Notes: generated from the letters alone by a model not told the origin. Counted from the first letter of the stretch, positions 9,082 through 18,891 are shown. The stretch: 32,359 nt of DNA from an uncultured Luminiphilus sp. (GCA_938084055.1 CALKDK010000047.1:1-32359); one strand, 5' to 3'. Program-made: numbers and translations.

Positions 9082-10209
9082 TCAGGGGCTGCGTAAGATT
9101 ATCTGCTCATCGGCGTCAGCACGCTCTGATGCCAACCGAGCTGCTCGGTCGCGAATGACAGATTCCAAATGATCAACAAAATCCTGATTACTGACTTTGT
9201 GGTCGGGTTCACCATCAAGGTAAATCAGGTTGTTGGGAGTAGCACCCGTGAGACCCACATCCGCTTCACGGGCTTCTCCCGGGCCGTTGACGATACATCC
9301 AATAACGGCAACGTCCATGGGCGTTCGGATATCCTCAAGACGCCGTTCAAGCTCGTTCATCGTCCCGACAACGTCGAAATTCTGGCGTGAACAACTGGGG
9401 CAGGCGATAAAGTTGATACCGTTGGTCCGCAGCTTCAGGCTTTTGAGTACTTCAAAGCCAACCTTGACCTCTTCAACGGGATCCGCGGCCAGCGATATAC
9501 GAATCGTATCCCCTATCCCATCCATCAGGAGCGAGCCCAGGCCGACGGCAGACTTGACGGTACCCCCGCGCAACCCGCCAGCCTCGGTGATCCCCAGATG
9601 GAGCGGCTGCTCAATTTGTTGCGCCAGGCTTCGATAGGCCGCGGTCGCCATGAACACCTCTGAAGCCTTAACACTGACCTTAAAATCAGGAAAATCGTGA
9701 CGATCGAGAATATCGACATTGCGCAGCGCCGACTCGACCAGCGCCTCCGCCGTGGGTTCCGGGTATTTCCGAAGCAGCTCCTTGCCCAGAGAACCCGCGT
9801 TGACGCCAATTCGAATAGGAATCTCCCGGTCTTTGCATGCCGCAATGACCTCACGCACCTTCGCCTCGCGGCCAATATTTCCCGGATTAATGCGCAGGCA
9901 GTCAACACCGTACTCAGCGACCTTCAGCGCAATCTTGTGGTCGAAATGAATATCGGCGACCAGGGGCACATCAACTTGCGCCCTGATAGCGCGAAACGCC
10001 TCAGCCGCGTCCATACTAGGAACCGACACCCTGACAATATCTGCGCCAGCCTCTGCAATTGCCCTGACCTGCGCAACAGTGGCCCCAACATCGCAGGTCT
10101 CGGTGTTGGTCATACTCTGCACGCTAATGGGCGCATCGCCCCCTACAGGGACACGTCCCACGTGAATCTGGCGGCTTTTGCGGCGCTTGATGGGTGATTC
10201 CTGTTTCAT
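9082..10209 (-). CDS. ispG: 4-hydroxy-3-methylbut-2-enyl-diphosphate synthase (flavodoxin)
   Basis: A 375-residue 4Fe-4S enzyme of the MEP isoprenoid pathway that reductively opens methylerythritol cyclodiphosphate to HMBPP. With the start at 10209 the cluster ligands fall at Cys270, Cys273 (CPSC) and Cys305 plus Glu312 (in CIVNGPGE), the same numbers as in E. coli IspG. The frame stays open upstream to a possible start at 10275, but that would overlap pilW by 41 bases and add 22 residues without family support. AGGAG lies just two bases before the chosen ATG, a tight spacing. The N-terminal TIM-barrel part includes VQSMTNT and [18 protein letters not shown]. Its cluster probably comes from the isc operon encoded upstream. 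Confidence 0.97.
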   Translation of the reverse strand: MKQESPIKRRKSRQIHVGRVPVGGDAPISVQSMTNTETCDVGATVAQVRAIAEAGADIVRVSVPSMDAAEAFRAIRAQVDVPLVADIHFDHKIALKVAEYGVDCLRINPGNIGREAKVREVIAACKDREIPIRIGVNAGSLGKELLRKYPEPTAEALVESALRNVDILDRHDFPDFKVSVKASEVFMATAAYRSLAQQIEQPLHLGITEAGGLRGGTVKSAVGLGSLLMDGIGDTIRISLAADPVEEVKVGFEVLKSLKLRTNGINFIACPSCSRQNFDVVGTMNELERRLEDIRTPMDVAVIGCIVNGPGEAREADVGLTGATPNNLIYLDGEPDHKVSNQDFVDHLESVIRDRAARLASERADADEQIILRSP

Positions 10210-10234
10210 GTCTCCTGCCGGTCTGACCTTTGTT

Positions 10235-11008
10235 CTATTGTAACCCCTGCAGGGCCTGCCATGCTTGGTATTCACTCGAATCGGGGTAGAGATTCCTCAG
10301 CGCCAATTCGTAGCTACTCTGGGCATCACGATCCCCCACGGCTGCCGAAATTTCAATCCCGAGCACCAGCCCACGTGGTGACTGGCGTGGTACGACGGTC
10401 CGGTAGACACCGTAGTAGGATTCAGCAGCCGCAACATCACCAGCGGCAAGACGCAGGTAACCCATTTCCAGCAATGCCATTGGGTTGCGCCGATCCATCC
10501 GCAGCGTCCTGCTGAAAGCCTCTTCGGCACCGGGCTTATCATCGAGATTCAGTCGCGCCATGCCCAAATTCAGGTACGCAAGCGGACGACCGGAATACAG
10601 CGGATCCTCTGAAACAATTTGGAACTCTTTTTCAGCTTCCTCGAAGCGACCCATTGAAAACAAAAAAGCGGCGTAATTATTGCGCGCCCTTGAGAACCCG
10701 GGATCGATTCGCAGAGCGCGTTTGAAGCTATCTTCCGCCCGGTCGTATTCTCCAGTGCTCTGGTAAACCAGCCCAAAAGCCTCATGGACCGAGGGATTAT
10801 CTGGGTTAAGGTCGTTGGCAAGCTCCAGGTTACGCTTGGCGTTCTCCCAGTCGCCACGACCAATGTATTGGCGAGCCAGCTCAACGCGACGCTCGAGGGC
10901 CGCTTCTGGATTTGCCTCAACGTCCGTACCGCCGATCGTTTCGGTAACGCAGGACGACAAAAGCCCCCCTGCCAGCACGAAAAAAATGACCATTCCACAT
11001 GATTTCAC
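10235..11008 (-). CDS. pilW: Type IV pilus biogenesis/stability lipoprotein PilW (PilF)
   Basis: A 257-residue outer-membrane lipoprotein with TPR repeats that, in characterised species, helps the PilQ secretin assemble. The lipobox is LSSC with Cys20. Residues ~38-240 carry about six TPR units, for example [17 protein letters not shown] and [17 protein letters not shown]. The start is GTG at 11008, overlapping the rlmN stop as GTGA; it gives a signal peptide with Lys2. An internal ATG at codon 6 would leave no positive charge, so it is less likely. In Pseudomonas a RodZ-like helix-turn-helix gene lies between pilF and ispG; here only 25 bases separate pilW and ispG. No other pilus gene is in the window, so whether pili are made is unknown. 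Confidence 0.9.
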   Translation of the reverse strand: MKSCGMVIFFVLAGGLLSSCVTETIGGTDVEANPEAALERRVELARQYIGRGDWENAKRNLELANDLNPDNPSVHEAFGLVYQSTGEYDRAEDSFKRALRIDPGFSRARNNYAAFLFSMGRFEEAEKEFQIVSEDPLYSGRPLAYLNLGMARLNLDDKPGAEEAFSRTLRMDRRNPMALLEMGYLRLAAGDVAAAESYYGVYRTVVPRQSPRGLVLGIEISAAVGDRDAQSSYELALRNLYPDSSEYQAWQALQGLQ

Positions 11009-12171
11009 GATCGCTCATCCCCAGACGCAGCAAATCCTGCTGCATAGGACTCACGGTATCGCTCAGAACGACGGGTCCGGTCAACTACTTCCCCAACTAA
11101 CTGACCGCAAGCAGCATCAATATCGTCCCCCCGGGTGCTGCGAACCGTCACAATAAATCCGGCATCCACCAGAATTTGCCAAAAGCGACTGACCGCATTG
11201 CCACTGGGACGACTAAAGCCCGAGTTCGGAAAATCATTGAAAGGAATCAGGTTGATCTTGCAGGGGTAGTCCTTGAGCAGGCCACATAACTCCCGCGCAT
11301 GCTCAGTCTGGTCGTTGACCCCAGCCATCAGCGTGTACTCGATCGTGACCACGCGCTTTCGATCACTCTGGGCATCCAGGTAATCCCGAGCGCTCTTCAA
11401 TAGGCGCTGTATTGGATAACGACGATTTATCGGCACAATTCGGCTGCGCAGCTCGTCATTGGGTGCGTGCAGCGATATCGCCAAACTGACGTCAGTAAAC
11501 TCTGCCAGGCGATCCAGGGCAGGAACCACTCCAGACGTGCTCAGGGTGACTTTACGCTTGGACAGGCCATAGGCCAGATCGTCGGTCATGAGGTCCATCG
11601 CCGCTACCACGTTGTCGAAATTCAGGAGCGGCTCGCCCATTCCCATCATGACAACATTGGTAACCACCCGGCCCTTGCCGGACTGCCAGCCAGCGTATGA
11701 GTCAATAGCCAGCCAAACCTGGCCAATAATTTCCGCCGCGGTGAGATCCCTCTGAAAACCCTGTTTCCCAGTGGAACAGAACTTACAGTCCAAACTACAG
11801 CCCACCTGGGAGGAGACACACAGGGTCGCGCGTCCCGACTCGGGTATGAGCACCGCCTCAACCAGCGCACCACCCTCCACTCGGATAGCCCACTTCCGGG
11901 TGCCGTCCGACGAGTCCTGCTGCTCCGCAATGACCGGCGGTGCAATGATGGCTATATCCGCCAGTTTCTCGCGCAAACCTTTGCCAAGATTACTCATGGC
12001 ATCGAAATCAAGGACCCCTTGGTGATGCATCCATTTCATGACCTGCTGGGCGCGGAATCGTTTTTCCCCGAGATCGAGGAAAAAATCTTCCAGCTGCTGG
12101 CGACTCAATCCAAGCAGGTTGACCTTGTCTACGGAAGCAGACTTGGCGATCAACCCGTCAGTAGCGGTCAT
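11005..12171 (-). CDS. rlmN: Dual-specificity RNA methyltransferase RlmN (23S rRNA A2503 / tRNA A37)
   Basis: A radical-SAM enzyme that methylates C2 of A2503 in 23S rRNA and of A37 in some tRNAs. The 388 residues carry the 4Fe-4S motif CSLDCKFC with Cys125, Cys129 and Cys132, and both methyl-transfer cysteines, Cys118 (in TLCVSSQVG) and Cys355 (in AACGQL). All five positions equal those of E. coli RlmN, which also supports the start at 12171. The N-terminal helical domain (residues ~15-95) is the family's RNA-binding part. It lies 20 bases after ndk and overlaps pilW by four bases. The cluster dependence links it to the isc operon upstream. Confidence 0.98.
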   Translation of the reverse strand: MTATDGLIAKSASVDKVNLLGLSRQQLEDFFLDLGEKRFRAQQVMKWMHHQGVLDFDAMSNLGKGLREKLADIAIIAPPVIAEQQDSSDGTRKWAIRVEGGALVEAVLIPESGRATLCVSSQVGCSLDCKFCSTGKQGFQRDLTAAEIIGQVWLAIDSYAGWQSGKGRVVTNVVMMGMGEPLLNFDNVVAAMDLMTDDLAYGLSKRKVTLSTSGVVPALDRLAEFTDVSLAISLHAPNDELRSRIVPINRRYPIQRLLKSARDYLDAQSDRKRVVTIEYTLMAGVNDQTEHARELCGLLKDYPCKINLIPFNDFPNSGFSRPSGNAVSRFWQILVDAGFIVTVRSTRGDDIDAACGQLVGEVVDRTRRSERYRESYAAGFAASGDERS

Positions 12172-12191
12172 GACAATAGGCTGATGAAAGC

Positions 12192-12617
12192 TCAGCGCCC
12201 GCAGATTTCGCTGGCGGCAAAAAAGTAGGCGATTTCCCGAGCAGCGGATTCTGGAGAATCGGAGCCATGCACAGCGTTGGCGTCGATAGTCTCAGCGAAA
12301 TCCGCGCGAATCGTACCGGCAGCCGCTTCCTGGGGATTTGTGGCGCCCATCAATTCGCGATTCTTCGCGATCGCATCCTCGCCTTCGAGCACCTGAACGA
12401 CCACAGGGCCAGACGTCATGAATTTAACCAGGTCATCATAGAAAGGCCGACCGAGGTGCTCGGCATAAAAACCACCCGCAGTCACATCGGAGAGCTGCAC
12501 CATCCGCGCTGCCGCAATGCGCAATCCAGCGGCTTCGAAACGGGTGTAGATTTGACCTATAACATTTTTGCCGACGGCATCGGGCTTAATGATAGAGAGG
12601 GTACGTTCAATAGCCAT
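12192..12617 (-). CDS. ndk: Nucleoside-diphosphate kinase
   Basis: A 141-residue cytosolic kinase that passes the gamma phosphate of ATP to other nucleoside diphosphates through a phosphohistidine. The active His117 lies in [12 protein letters not shown], the family signature, and the N-terminal [15 protein letters not shown] is the usual first strand. Length is normal for bacteria (E. coli 143). GGAG lies six bases before the ATG. A near-consensus promoter lies about 60 bases upstream, so ndk is probably the first gene of the transcript that continues through rlmN, pilW, ispG, hisS, yfgM, bamB and der. Confidence 0.98.
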   Translation of the reverse strand: MAIERTLSIIKPDAVGKNVIGQIYTRFEAAGLRIAAARMVQLSDVTAGGFYAEHLGRPFYDDLVKFMTSGPVVVQVLEGEDAIAKNRELMGATNPQEAAAGTIRADFAETIDANAVHGSDSPESAAREIAYFFAASEICGR

Positions 12618-12669
12618 GGGACACTCCGATCCGAATGAAAAGTCGCGCTGCGGGCAGACAGCCCAAAAG

Positions 12670-12698
12670 ACGCGCGCGGATTATATGCCAGCGCGCGT
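12670..12698. repeat. GC-rich inverted repeat enclosing the ndk -10 box
   Basis: Perfect 8-bp arms ACGCGCGC (12670-12677) and GCGCGCGT (12691-12698) flank 13 bases that contain the TATAAT of the ndk promoter on the minus strand. On that strand the second arm is followed by CTTTT. A transcript coming from fdx could therefore form a terminator-like hairpin here, while the same DNA provides the next promoter. Confidence 0.65.
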
Positions 12699-12708
12699 GC
12701 TGTGTCAT
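12680..12708 (-). promoter_or_regulatory. Sigma70 promoter of ndk and downstream genes
   Basis: Read on the minus strand, ATGACA (12703-12708, five of six consensus bases), a 17-base spacer and a perfect TATAAT (12680-12685). The predicted start near 12673 gives a leader of about 56 bases to the ndk ATG. This is the best promoter match in the window. All eight genes downstream on this strand are separated by 25 bases or less. Confidence 0.75.
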
Positions 12709-12757
12709 TGCCCACGCAAACTCCCGCCTCAGTTGGACAACGCGGCCCCGTGCGGCG

Positions 12758-13096
12758 TCAGTGGTGTTCTCTGGCGTGATTAATCGTGTATCTGGGAATT
12801 TCCACTACGAGGGGTTCGTCTGCCACGATAGCCTGACAGGACAGGCGTGACTCGGGCTCCAGCCCCCATGCCTTATCAAGGAAATCCTCTTCCAGTTCGT
12901 CTGCCTCCTCCAGGGAATCGAAACCTTCACGAACAATGACATGGCAGGTCGTGCAGGCACAGGACATCTCACAGGCATGCTCGATCGGAATGTCGCTCGC
13001 CAGCAGCGCGTCACAGATCGAGGTTCCGGGCTCCGCCTCAAATGCAGCTCCCTCGGGGCAAAAATCATCATTGGGCAAAACAACTATTCGGGTCAT
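12758..13096 (-). CDS. fdx: ISC-system [2Fe-2S] ferredoxin
   Basis: A 112-residue adrenodoxin-type ferredoxin that supplies electrons for cluster assembly on IscU. The four ligands Cys42, Cys48, Cys51 (in [13 protein letters not shown]) and Cys87 (in RLSCQA) match the E. coli Fdx positions. The C-terminus [14 protein letters not shown] is characteristic of the isc ferredoxin. Its ATG overlaps the hscA stop as ATGA, implying coupled translation. It is the last gene of the isc operon here; the small iscX gene that often follows is absent, as the 140 bases to ndk hold no suitable frame. Confidence 0.98.
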   Translation of the reverse strand: MTRIVVLPNDDFCPEGAAFEAEPGTSICDALLASDIPIEHACEMSCACTTCHVIVREGFDSLEEADELEEDFLDKAWGLEPESRLSCQAIVADEPLVVEIPRYTINHAREHH

Positions 13097-14952
13097 GAAG
13101 GCGATTCCCCTGCCAATATATCGATTGAGACACCACCGAGTGCGGTCTTGATACTGCGATCCATACGGCGCGCCGCCAGGGTTTCAGAGGCCTGCCCCGT
13201 GGCATCTACTGCCTCTCGGAGCTGTTCGATGTCAGAGCCCTCGGAAGCGGCTACCAGACGAGCCACTGCTGCATTGAGATACTCGCGCTCATCGCCGTCC
13301 AACAGGTCACCGTCTTTCGCCAGGGCTGTTTCAATGCCCGCGATTAACTGCTCCGCCTCCACCAGCGCTTCAGCCAGTTGCCGGGCACGCATATCATCCC
13401 CGGCGTGTTCATAGCTGGCACGCAACATTGCTGCAATGTCCTCATCCGCAAGACCAAACGCGGGCCTAACCACCACGTGGGCTGTTGCATTGGTCGTCGC
13501 TTCTCGAGCCGTCACCTCCAGCAGACCGTCCGCATCGACCTGAAAAGTGACTTCGATGCGCGCAGCCCCGGCAACCATCGGAGGGATGCCACCCAATTCG
13601 AATCTGGCAAGCGACCGGCAGTCCACGACACGCTCACGCTCCCCCTGCACAACATGTACCACGAGACCCGTCTGACCATCCCGGGCCGTGGTGAATTCCT
13701 GTGCGCGAGCTACAGGTATCGTGGTGTTTCGGGGCACGATGCGCTCAACAAGGCCCCCATAAGTTTCCACCCCAAGTGACAGGGGAATAACATCAAGAAG
13801 TAAAAGATCCTCTGCATCCCGGTTGCCCACCAATAAATCTGCCTGCCGCGCAGCCCCCATGGCAACAACCTGGTCAGGGTCAATGGTATCGAGTGGCTGT
13901 CGAGCAAAGAGATCACCCACGGCCTGTGCTATCACGGGCATTCGCGTCGACCCTCCCACCAGCACAACCTGGTCAACCTCAGCGACGCCCGCATCGGCCA
14001 AACACCGTCGGCAGGCTTCCAGACTGCGAAGAATGAGGTCTTCACAAAGGCTATTAAACTGCTGTCGGCTGACGACAACGGGTGCCGTGTCGGCGGCCAC
14101 TGAATCAAGATAAAGGGTCACTTCGTCCGCCTCGGTCAACCCCTCCTTGGCCTCCCGTGCCAACTGCAGGAGTCGTCGTGCCTGGGAATGGTCCAGATCA
14201 CTCAATTCCCTCTCTTCACACACCAACGCCACGATCCGTTCATCGAAGTCATCCCCGCCGAGACTGGTGTCACCTCCCGTCGCCAGTACCTCAAAAACGC
14301 CTCGCTCGAGACGCAGGATGGAGATATCAAAAGTGCCGCCCCCCAGGTCGTAGACCGCTACTACGCCCTCCTCGCGGCTGTCCAAGCCATAGGCAACCGC
14401 GGCAGCGGTGGGCTCATTCAACAAGCGCAAAACGTTGAGGCCGCTCAATTCAGCAGCCTGCCGCGTCGCCAGACGCTGGCTGTCGTCAAAATAGGCCGGC
14501 ACCGTTATAACCGCGCCTTCGACCCGCCGGGTGAGTGTTTGCTCGGCCCGTCGACGCAGCGTTTGCAGAATTTCTGCTGCGACCTCAACGGGCGTAACGC
14601 TGCCCCGGGACGTTACAAATGCCAGGGGATCTTCCTGCAGTTCTGGGTACTTACTGCCGGCGAATTCGGCAGCATCGCGACCAAGATAGCGCTTTGAAGA
14701 GGCGATCGTGTCACGGGGGGACGACACGGCCAGCGCCTCGGCTGGCTTTCCCACCAACACGGCCTCGGCGCCGAAGTGGACAACAGAGGGTAAACAGGCC
14801 AAACCCTCGTCGTCGGCCAGCACGCTAACGGAGCCGCCATCGACGTGGGCCACAAGGCTGTTTGTTGTCCCCAAATCAATACCAAGTGCCAGTTTGCGCT
14901 CGGAGGGACCCGCCGGATTCACACCGGGTTCTGCTATTTGTAGTAAAACCAT
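13093..14952 (-). CDS. hscA: Fe-S protein maturation chaperone HscA (Hsp70 family)
   Basis: A 619-residue specialised Hsp70 that binds the LPPVK motif of IscU and, with HscB, drives transfer of clusters to acceptor proteins. The N-terminal ATPase shows GIDLGTTNS at 24-32, [11 protein letters not shown] near residue 205 and [10 protein letters not shown] near 340. The substrate-binding domain follows from about residue 390 with a short helical lid. Length matches E. coli HscA (616) and is shorter than DnaK, lacking its long acidic tail. It starts nine bases after hscB and overlaps fdx by four bases. The partner motif is present in the IscU encoded upstream. Confidence 0.98.
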   Translation of the reverse strand: MVLLQIAEPGVNPAGPSERKLALGIDLGTTNSLVAHVDGGSVSVLADDEGLACLPSVVHFGAEAVLVGKPAEALAVSSPRDTIASSKRYLGRDAAEFAGSKYPELQEDPLAFVTSRGSVTPVEVAAEILQTLRRRAEQTLTRRVEGAVITVPAYFDDSQRLATRQAAELSGLNVLRLLNEPTAAAVAYGLDSREEGVVAVYDLGGGTFDISILRLERGVFEVLATGGDTSLGGDDFDERIVALVCEERELSDLDHSQARRLLQLAREAKEGLTEADEVTLYLDSVAADTAPVVVSRQQFNSLCEDLILRSLEACRRCLADAGVAEVDQVVLVGGSTRMPVIAQAVGDLFARQPLDTIDPDQVVAMGAARQADLLVGNRDAEDLLLLDVIPLSLGVETYGGLVERIVPRNTTIPVARAQEFTTARDGQTGLVVHVVQGERERVVDCRSLARFELGGIPPMVAGAARIEVTFQVDADGLLEVTAREATTNATAHVVVRPAFGLADEDIAAMLRASYEHAGDDMRARQLAEALVEAEQLIAGIETALAKDGDLLDGDEREYLNAAVARLVAASEGSDIEQLREAVDATGQASETLAARRMDRSIKTALGGVSIDILAGESPS

Positions 14953-14961
14953 TCCCGTCCG

Positions 14962-15498
14962 TTATGCAGGCTCGCTGCTGGCAGCGACCTCTGTCTTGAG
15001 TTTTCCAATGTAGAGCAACTGAACCCATGCAACACCCGCAGCGGCCAGGTCGTTCGTCTGAAACCCCGCTCTCAAGGCGGCAATGGCCAGATCCTCCAGC
15101 CCCTGTACCTGAGCCAGCAGCGCTGCCCTCGCCGGGGCGTCCCGGGGTGCCGCTTGCACGGCATCCCGCAGTTCCATCTGCCGCATCAAAAAGGCACCAT
15201 CCACCGGCTCACGCTCCAGCGCCTTCAGGTCGCAGCCGAGTCGCTCCAGCATAAACCCTGCACGCGCCACAGGGTCTTTCAATATCCGGTAACCCGCATT
15301 GATGTCGGCAGACAGCTGGGCAGCAGCCCGCTTTTCCCCCGCACCCTGACTGGCAAAGCGGTCGGGGTGGAAGGTCCTTTGGAGGCTGCGAAAACGTGCT
15401 GCCAATTCATCCAGATCAAGATCGAAATTGGGCTGCAGCTGAAACAAGTCGAAGTAATCCCGGGACACTCCGGGACGGCCATCAGCAACCACCGGCAT
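14962..15498 (-). CDS. hscB: Fe-S assembly co-chaperone HscB
   Basis: A 178-residue J-domain protein that binds IscU and stimulates the ATPase of HscA. The J domain spans about residues 12-82 with the HPD tripeptide at 44-46 (TFHPDRFAS). The C-terminal three-helix bundle (from about residue 90) is the IscU-binding part. Length is normal (E. coli 171). It starts two bases after the iscA stop, in the standard isc order. The N-terminus has roughly ten more residues than E. coli HscB; the first ATG was kept because no closer ATG precedes the conserved DYFDLFQL. Confidence 0.96.
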   Translation of the reverse strand: MPVVADGRPGVSRDYFDLFQLQPNFDLDLDELAARFRSLQRTFHPDRFASQGAGEKRAAAQLSADINAGYRILKDPVARAGFMLERLGCDLKALEREPVDGAFLMRQMELRDAVQAAPRDAPARAALLAQVQGLEDLAIAALRAGFQTNDLAAAGVAWVQLLYIGKLKTEVAASSEPA

Positions 15499-15500
15499 GC

Positions 15501-15824
15501 CTAGACGGTGAAACTCTCACCACATCCGCACTCCCCAGCAACATTGGGATTGCGAAACTCCAGACCCTCGTTGAGACCCTCTTTGGCATAATCCACGATG
15601 GTTCCATCCAGGTACACCAGACTCTTTGGGTCAATGAACACCTTAACGCCAAAATCCTCGAACAGCGCGTCTTCCGGATCCGGCGCATCCACAAACTCCA
15701 GCACATAGGCCAAACCAGAACAGCCCGAGGTTTTCACGGCAATGCGGATACCCGCGCCCCGCCCCCGGGCCTCAAGCTGGCGTTGCACGTGACCCGCCGC
15801 TGCCTCTGTTACCCCAATCGCCAT
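15501..15824 (-). CDS. iscA: Iron-sulfur cluster assembly protein IscA
   Basis: A 107-residue A-type carrier that receives iron or clusters and passes them on, important for 4Fe-4S proteins. The three invariant cysteines are Cys35 (SGCSGLAY), Cys99 and Cys101 (CGCGESF), at the same positions as in E. coli IscA, and the length is also 107. Its ATG directly follows the iscU stop codon (TAAATG), so the ribosome site lies inside iscU and translation is likely coupled. Confidence 0.98.
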   Translation of the reverse strand: MAIGVTEAAAGHVQRQLEARGRGAGIRIAVKTSGCSGLAYVLEFVDAPDPEDALFEDFGVKVFIDPKSLVYLDGTIVDYAKEGLNEGLEFRNPNVAGECGCGESFTV

Positions 15825-16208
15825 TTAGTTGTCCTGCTTGTCCCGGAAGTTTTTGACCGCCGCCTTGATAGCATCCTCGGCGAGCACAGAGCAGTGGATC
15901 TTTACCGGAGGTAAGGCCAACTCCTGAGCGATCTCCGTATTTTTGATTTGCTCGGCATCCTCAAGCTTCCTGCCCTTTACCCACTCTGTTAGCAGGGAAC
16001 TGGAAGCAATCGCAGAACCACAGCCGTAGGTCTTGAATTTGGCGTCCTCGATCACGCCCTCGTCATTCACCTTGATCTGCAGGCGCATAACATCACCACA
16101 GGCGGGCGCTCCCACCATGCCCGTGCCCACGCTCTCATCTTCGTCGTCAAATTTGCCGACATTTCTCGGATTTTCGTAGTGGTCGATCACCTTGTCACTG
16201 TAAGCCAT
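15825..16208 (-). CDS. iscU: Fe-S cluster scaffold protein IscU
   Basis: A 127-residue scaffold on which IscS sulfur and iron are joined into 2Fe-2S clusters. Cluster residues Cys37, Asp39, Cys63, His105 and Cys106 are all present. The HscA recognition motif LPPVK stands at 99-103. AGGAG lies about six bases before the ATG. It follows iscS after 39 bases, the largest gap inside the operon, and abuts iscA with no gap. Confidence 0.99.
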   Translation of the reverse strand: MAYSDKVIDHYENPRNVGKFDDEDESVGTGMVGAPACGDVMRLQIKVNDEGVIEDAKFKTYGCGSAIASSSLLTEWVKGRKLEDAEQIKNTEIAQELALPPVKIHCSVLAEDAIKAAVKNFRDKQDN

Positions 16209-16247
16209 ACTGCTCTCCTCGCTGGTCTGGTTGCCTGGGTCTACGAC

Positions 16248-17474
16248 CTAGTGCGCTGACCATTCAATAGAATTAAGATCGATTCCGTCCTGGTACATAT
16301 CCCAAAGCGGGGATAATTCGCGCAGTTTCTCCACCGCATTCCGAATCTGGATGATCGCATGATCAACCTCAGCCTCGCTGCTGAAGCGGCCGAAACTGAA
16401 CCGCAGCGAGCTGTGCGCCAACTCATCATTCAATCCCAAAGCGCGCAGCACGTAGGACGGTTCGAGGCTGGCCGACGTACAGGCCGAGCCTGATGAGAGC
16501 GCCAGATCTTTAAGGGACATCAACAGAGATTCCCCCTCAACAAAGGCGAAACTCACGTTGAGCGCACCCGGCAACCGGTGCTCCTCGTCCCCGTTGATAT
16601 GTACCTCAGCGAGATCTTCTATGCCCCGCCAGAAGCGCATGCGCAGGGCCTTCAGTCGGGCCCCTTCATCGGTCATCTCCTCGCGAGCGATACGGGCTGC
16701 CTCACCAAAGCCAACGGCCTGGTGGGTCGCCAGGGTACCTGAGCGCATGCCCCGCTCATGGCCTCCCCCGTGCATCTGGGCCTCTAACCTGACCCGGGGC
16801 TTGCGGCGCACATACAGCGCGCCAATACCCTTGGGGCCATACATCTTGTGCGCACTCATAGACAGCAGATCGACCTTCATCGACTCCATATCAAGGGGCA
16901 CTTTTCCCGCGCTCTGCGCCGCATCAACGTGATAGAGAACACCGGCCTCCCGACACACTTCGCCGATCGCTGAAATATCATTCACAACGCCAATTTCGTT
17001 GTTGGCATGCATGATACTGACCAGCACGGTGTCAGGCCGAATGGCTTCCTTTATGCGTTCAGCGGTGGTCAGTCCGGCCTCATTGGGATCCAGGTAGGTG
17101 ACTTCGAATCCTTCGCGCTCCAGCTGTCGACACGTATCCAGAACTGCCTTGTGCTCAATTTTTGACGTAATGATGTGCTGCCCTTTTTTGCGGTAGAAAT
17201 GGGCCGCACCTTTGATAGCAAGGTTGTCAGATTCTGTGGCACCCGATGTCCACACGATTTCCCGGGAATCTGCGTTTATCAGCTCTGCAATCTCAGCTCG
17301 GGCATTTTCCACTGCTTCTTCTGCTTTCCAACCGAACACGTGGGAGCGGGAGGCCGGGTTACCGAAGGTGCCCTCCATGGACAAACAATGGGACATAGCT
17401 TCCGCTACCCGGGGATCAACCGGCGTGGTCGACAGGTAATCGAGATAGATCGGGGTGTTTACGGGTGCATTCAT
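16248..17474 (-). CDS. iscS: Cysteine desulfurase IscS
   Basis: A 408-residue PLP enzyme that removes sulfur from cysteine and delivers it to IscU and to tRNA-thiolation partners. The PLP-binding Lys210 lies in [10 protein letters not shown] and the persulfide Cys332 in [16 protein letters not shown], four residues later than in E. coli because of a slightly longer N-terminus. Conserved SGATESDN and HANNEIG motifs lie near residues 78 and 155. The N-terminus reads YLDYLSTTP where E. coli has YLDYSATTP. It starts 13 bases after iscR. Confidence 0.99.
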   Translation of the reverse strand: MNAPVNTPIYLDYLSTTPVDPRVAEAMSHCLSMEGTFGNPASRSHVFGWKAEEAVENARAEIAELINADSREIVWTSGATESDNLAIKGAAHFYRKKGQHIITSKIEHKAVLDTCRQLEREGFEVTYLDPNEAGLTTAERIKEAIRPDTVLVSIMHANNEIGVVNDISAIGEVCREAGVLYHVDAAQSAGKVPLDMESMKVDLLSMSAHKMYGPKGIGALYVRRKPRVRLEAQMHGGGHERGMRSGTLATHQAVGFGEAARIAREEMTDEGARLKALRMRFWRGIEDLAEVHINGDEEHRLPGALNVSFAFVEGESLLMSLKDLALSSGSACTSASLEPSYVLRALGLNDELAHSSLRFSFGRFSSEAEVDHAIIQIRNAVEKLRELSPLWDMYQDGIDLNSIEWSAH

Positions 17475-17487
17475 TACGGGACATTCC

Positions 17488-17940
17488 TCACTGCAAAATC
17501 AGTTTTTGCACGGTATCAGAACCGCGCGCTGCAACACGGCCGCGGTTATCCACCAGGTCAGCCAGGCTGATACCGCTCAAAAAACCATGGATTCGGTCGC
17601 TGAGGTCCTGCCAAAGGTGGTGCGTCAGGCAGACTTCTCCATGGTGGCAGTTACCCTTGCCCTGGCAGTTGGTCACATCGACAGATTCATCAACCGCGTC
17701 GATAATTTGTGCGACGAATATCGCTTCGCTGTCATGGGCCAGGCGATACCCGCCACCCGGACCCCGCACACTGTCTACCAGAGCCTCACGTCGCAGTTTG
17801 GCGAACAACTGCTCCAGATAGGATAGCGAAATCTCCTGGCGTTTGGAGATATCAGCCAGGGATACCGGTTGCATCTCGCCGTGGATGGCAAGATCCAGCA
17901 TCGCCGTTACGGCATAGCGCCCTCGTGTCGTCAGTTTCAT
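17488..17940 (-). CDS. iscR: Iron-sulfur cluster-sensing transcription regulator IscR
   Basis: A 150-residue Rrf2-family repressor that binds a 2Fe-2S cluster and then shuts down the isc operon. The cluster ligands Cys92, Cys98, Cys104 and His107 are all present at the E. coli positions (in NCQGKGNC and VCLTHH). The winged helix-turn-helix covers about residues 1-75. The start at 17940 ([11 protein letters not shown]) is supported by GGAGGGG just upstream and by the family N-terminus; an extension to 17985 in the same frame has no support. An IscR-like palindrome lies 54-78 bases upstream. It is the first gene of the operon. Confidence 0.98.
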   Translation of the reverse strand: MKLTTRGRYAVTAMLDLAIHGEMQPVSLADISKRQEISLSYLEQLFAKLRREALVDSVRGPGGGYRLAHDSEAIFVAQIIDAVDESVDVTNCQGKGNCHHGEVCLTHHLWQDLSDRIHGFLSGISLADLVDNRGRVAARGSDTVQKLILQ

Positions 17941-17993
17941 AGCCCCTCCGTTCCTCCGGCAGTGTGACAAAACCCAGTAAAACACTCAAGTAA

Positions 17994-18018
17994 AAAACCA
18001 ACTAAATTAGTAGGTTTT
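17994..18018 (-). promoter_or_regulatory. IscR type 1-like operator upstream of iscR (may also act as trmJ terminator)
   Basis: The core on the minus strand is CCTACT-AATTT-AGTTGG, an inverted repeat flanked by A and T runs. It resembles the type 1 IscR site as I recall it (ACT and AGT half-sites around an A/T-rich centre with CC/GG outside). It sits where autoregulation of iscR would need it. The same bases form an A-rich/T-rich hairpin directly after the trmJ stop codon, so it may also end the trmJ transcript. No clear -35/-10 pair was found between it and iscR; TTGAGT-17-CACACT is the best, and weak. Confidence 0.6.
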
Positions 18019-18761
18019 TATGGATCCCTAGGCCGCTGATGCTTTTGCGTCTCAGAAAGGATGCCCCGGAGGATATTCAGCTCCATTTCATCCAAGCGGA
18101 CCCGGTTGTAGAGTCGTTTCAGACGCCGCATGAGCTGCCGTGGTGCCTTGGGATCGAGAAATCCAATATCCACCAACGTTTCCTCAAGGTGCAGGTAAAA
18201 TCGCGCCATATCCTCTGCCGGAGCAAAGGGGGTATCCCAGTCATCGTCCTCGGCGGCGTCGTCAACGCCCCCTAACCCTGCCATACGGACTTCATAACAA
18301 AGAATTTGGACGGCCATTGCGAGGTTCAGGGAAGGGTAGGATTCGTGGCTCGGTATGTGACAGTGCAGATTGCACAACTCAAGTTCCTCATTGAGCAAAC
18401 CACGGTCCTCACGACCAAAAATAATCGCAACCTCCTCACCGCGGCTTGCGTGACCCTGTATCCGCTCACCGCAACGTCGGGCGTCCTGAACCGGCCAGGG
18501 GATGCGTCGCTCCCTGGCACTGGTACCAACGACAAACTGCGCGCCCCTGATCGCCTCCTCAACAGAGGAGACAACCTCTGCAGCATCCAAAACGTCGCCG
18601 GCGGAGGCTGCGCGCCACCGCGCTTCCGGAGCAGGATACTCCCGGGGTTCCACTAAGATCAGTCGGGATAAGCCCATATTTTTCATGGCCCGCGCAACGC
18701 CGCCAATATTGCCTGGATGCGTTGTGTGGACCAAAATCACACGAATATTTTCTGCGCTCAT
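18018..18761 (-). CDS. trmJ: tRNA (cytidine/uridine-2'-O-)-methyltransferase TrmJ
   Basis: A 247-residue SPOUT-class methyltransferase that modifies the ribose of residue 32 in tRNA anticodon loops. Family motifs are HPGNIGGVARAMKNMG (residues ~15-30), FGREDRGLLNEEL (~114-126) and the knotted SAM-binding segment IPSHESYPSLNLAMAVQIL (~134-152). The C-terminal ~80 residues are the helical dimerisation extension found in TrmJ. It lies just upstream of iscR on the same strand and is divergent from suhB, as in Pseudomonas; the cysE gene that stands between trmJ and iscR there is missing. Confidence 0.95.
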   Translation of the reverse strand: MSAENIRVILVHTTHPGNIGGVARAMKNMGLSRLILVEPREYPAPEARWRAASAGDVLDAAEVVSSVEEAIRGAQFVVGTSARERRIPWPVQDARRCGERIQGHASRGEEVAIIFGREDRGLLNEELELCNLHCHIPSHESYPSLNLAMAVQILCYEVRMAGLGGVDDAAEDDDWDTPFAPAEDMARFYLHLEETLVDIGFLDPKAPRQLMRRLKRLYNRVRLDEMELNILRGILSETQKHQRPRDP

Positions 18762-18798
18762 GGGAATTGCATGTCCCCCAGTGACAAAAAGCTGGCGG

Positions 18799-18807
18799 AG
18801 TGTAACA
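18799..18807 (-). promoter_or_regulatory. Extended -10 promoter candidate for trmJ
   Basis: The minus strand reads TGTTACACT, a TGn extension before a TACACT -10 box (four of six). No acceptable -35 is present at 16-18 bases. The predicted start near 18792 gives a leader of about 30 bases to the trmJ ATG. Confidence 0.4.
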
Positions 18808-18833
18808 AAGCACTGAACTCAACTCCCTGCCCC

Positions 18834-18842
18834 TGCTATGCT
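18834..18842 (+). promoter_or_regulatory. Extended -10 promoter candidate for suhB
   Basis: TGCTATGCT reads as a TGn extension followed by TATGCT (four of six). The start site would be near 18849, some 43 bases before the suhB ATG at 18892. It lies about 30 bases from the divergent trmJ candidate, so the two promoters could interfere. Confidence 0.4.
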
Positions 18843-18891
18843 TCGCCCCCCGTTACAGACAACTGTCCGATCCAGCTCTGGAGAAATCATC

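Noticed and set aside
10210..10275. N-terminal extension of ispG
   Set aside because: It would overlap pilW and shift the cluster cysteines away from the family numbering, which fits exactly from 10209.
12618..12757. iscX expected after fdx
   Set aside because: No minus-strand frame of about 65 codons fits in the gap; the bases carry a promoter and hairpin instead.
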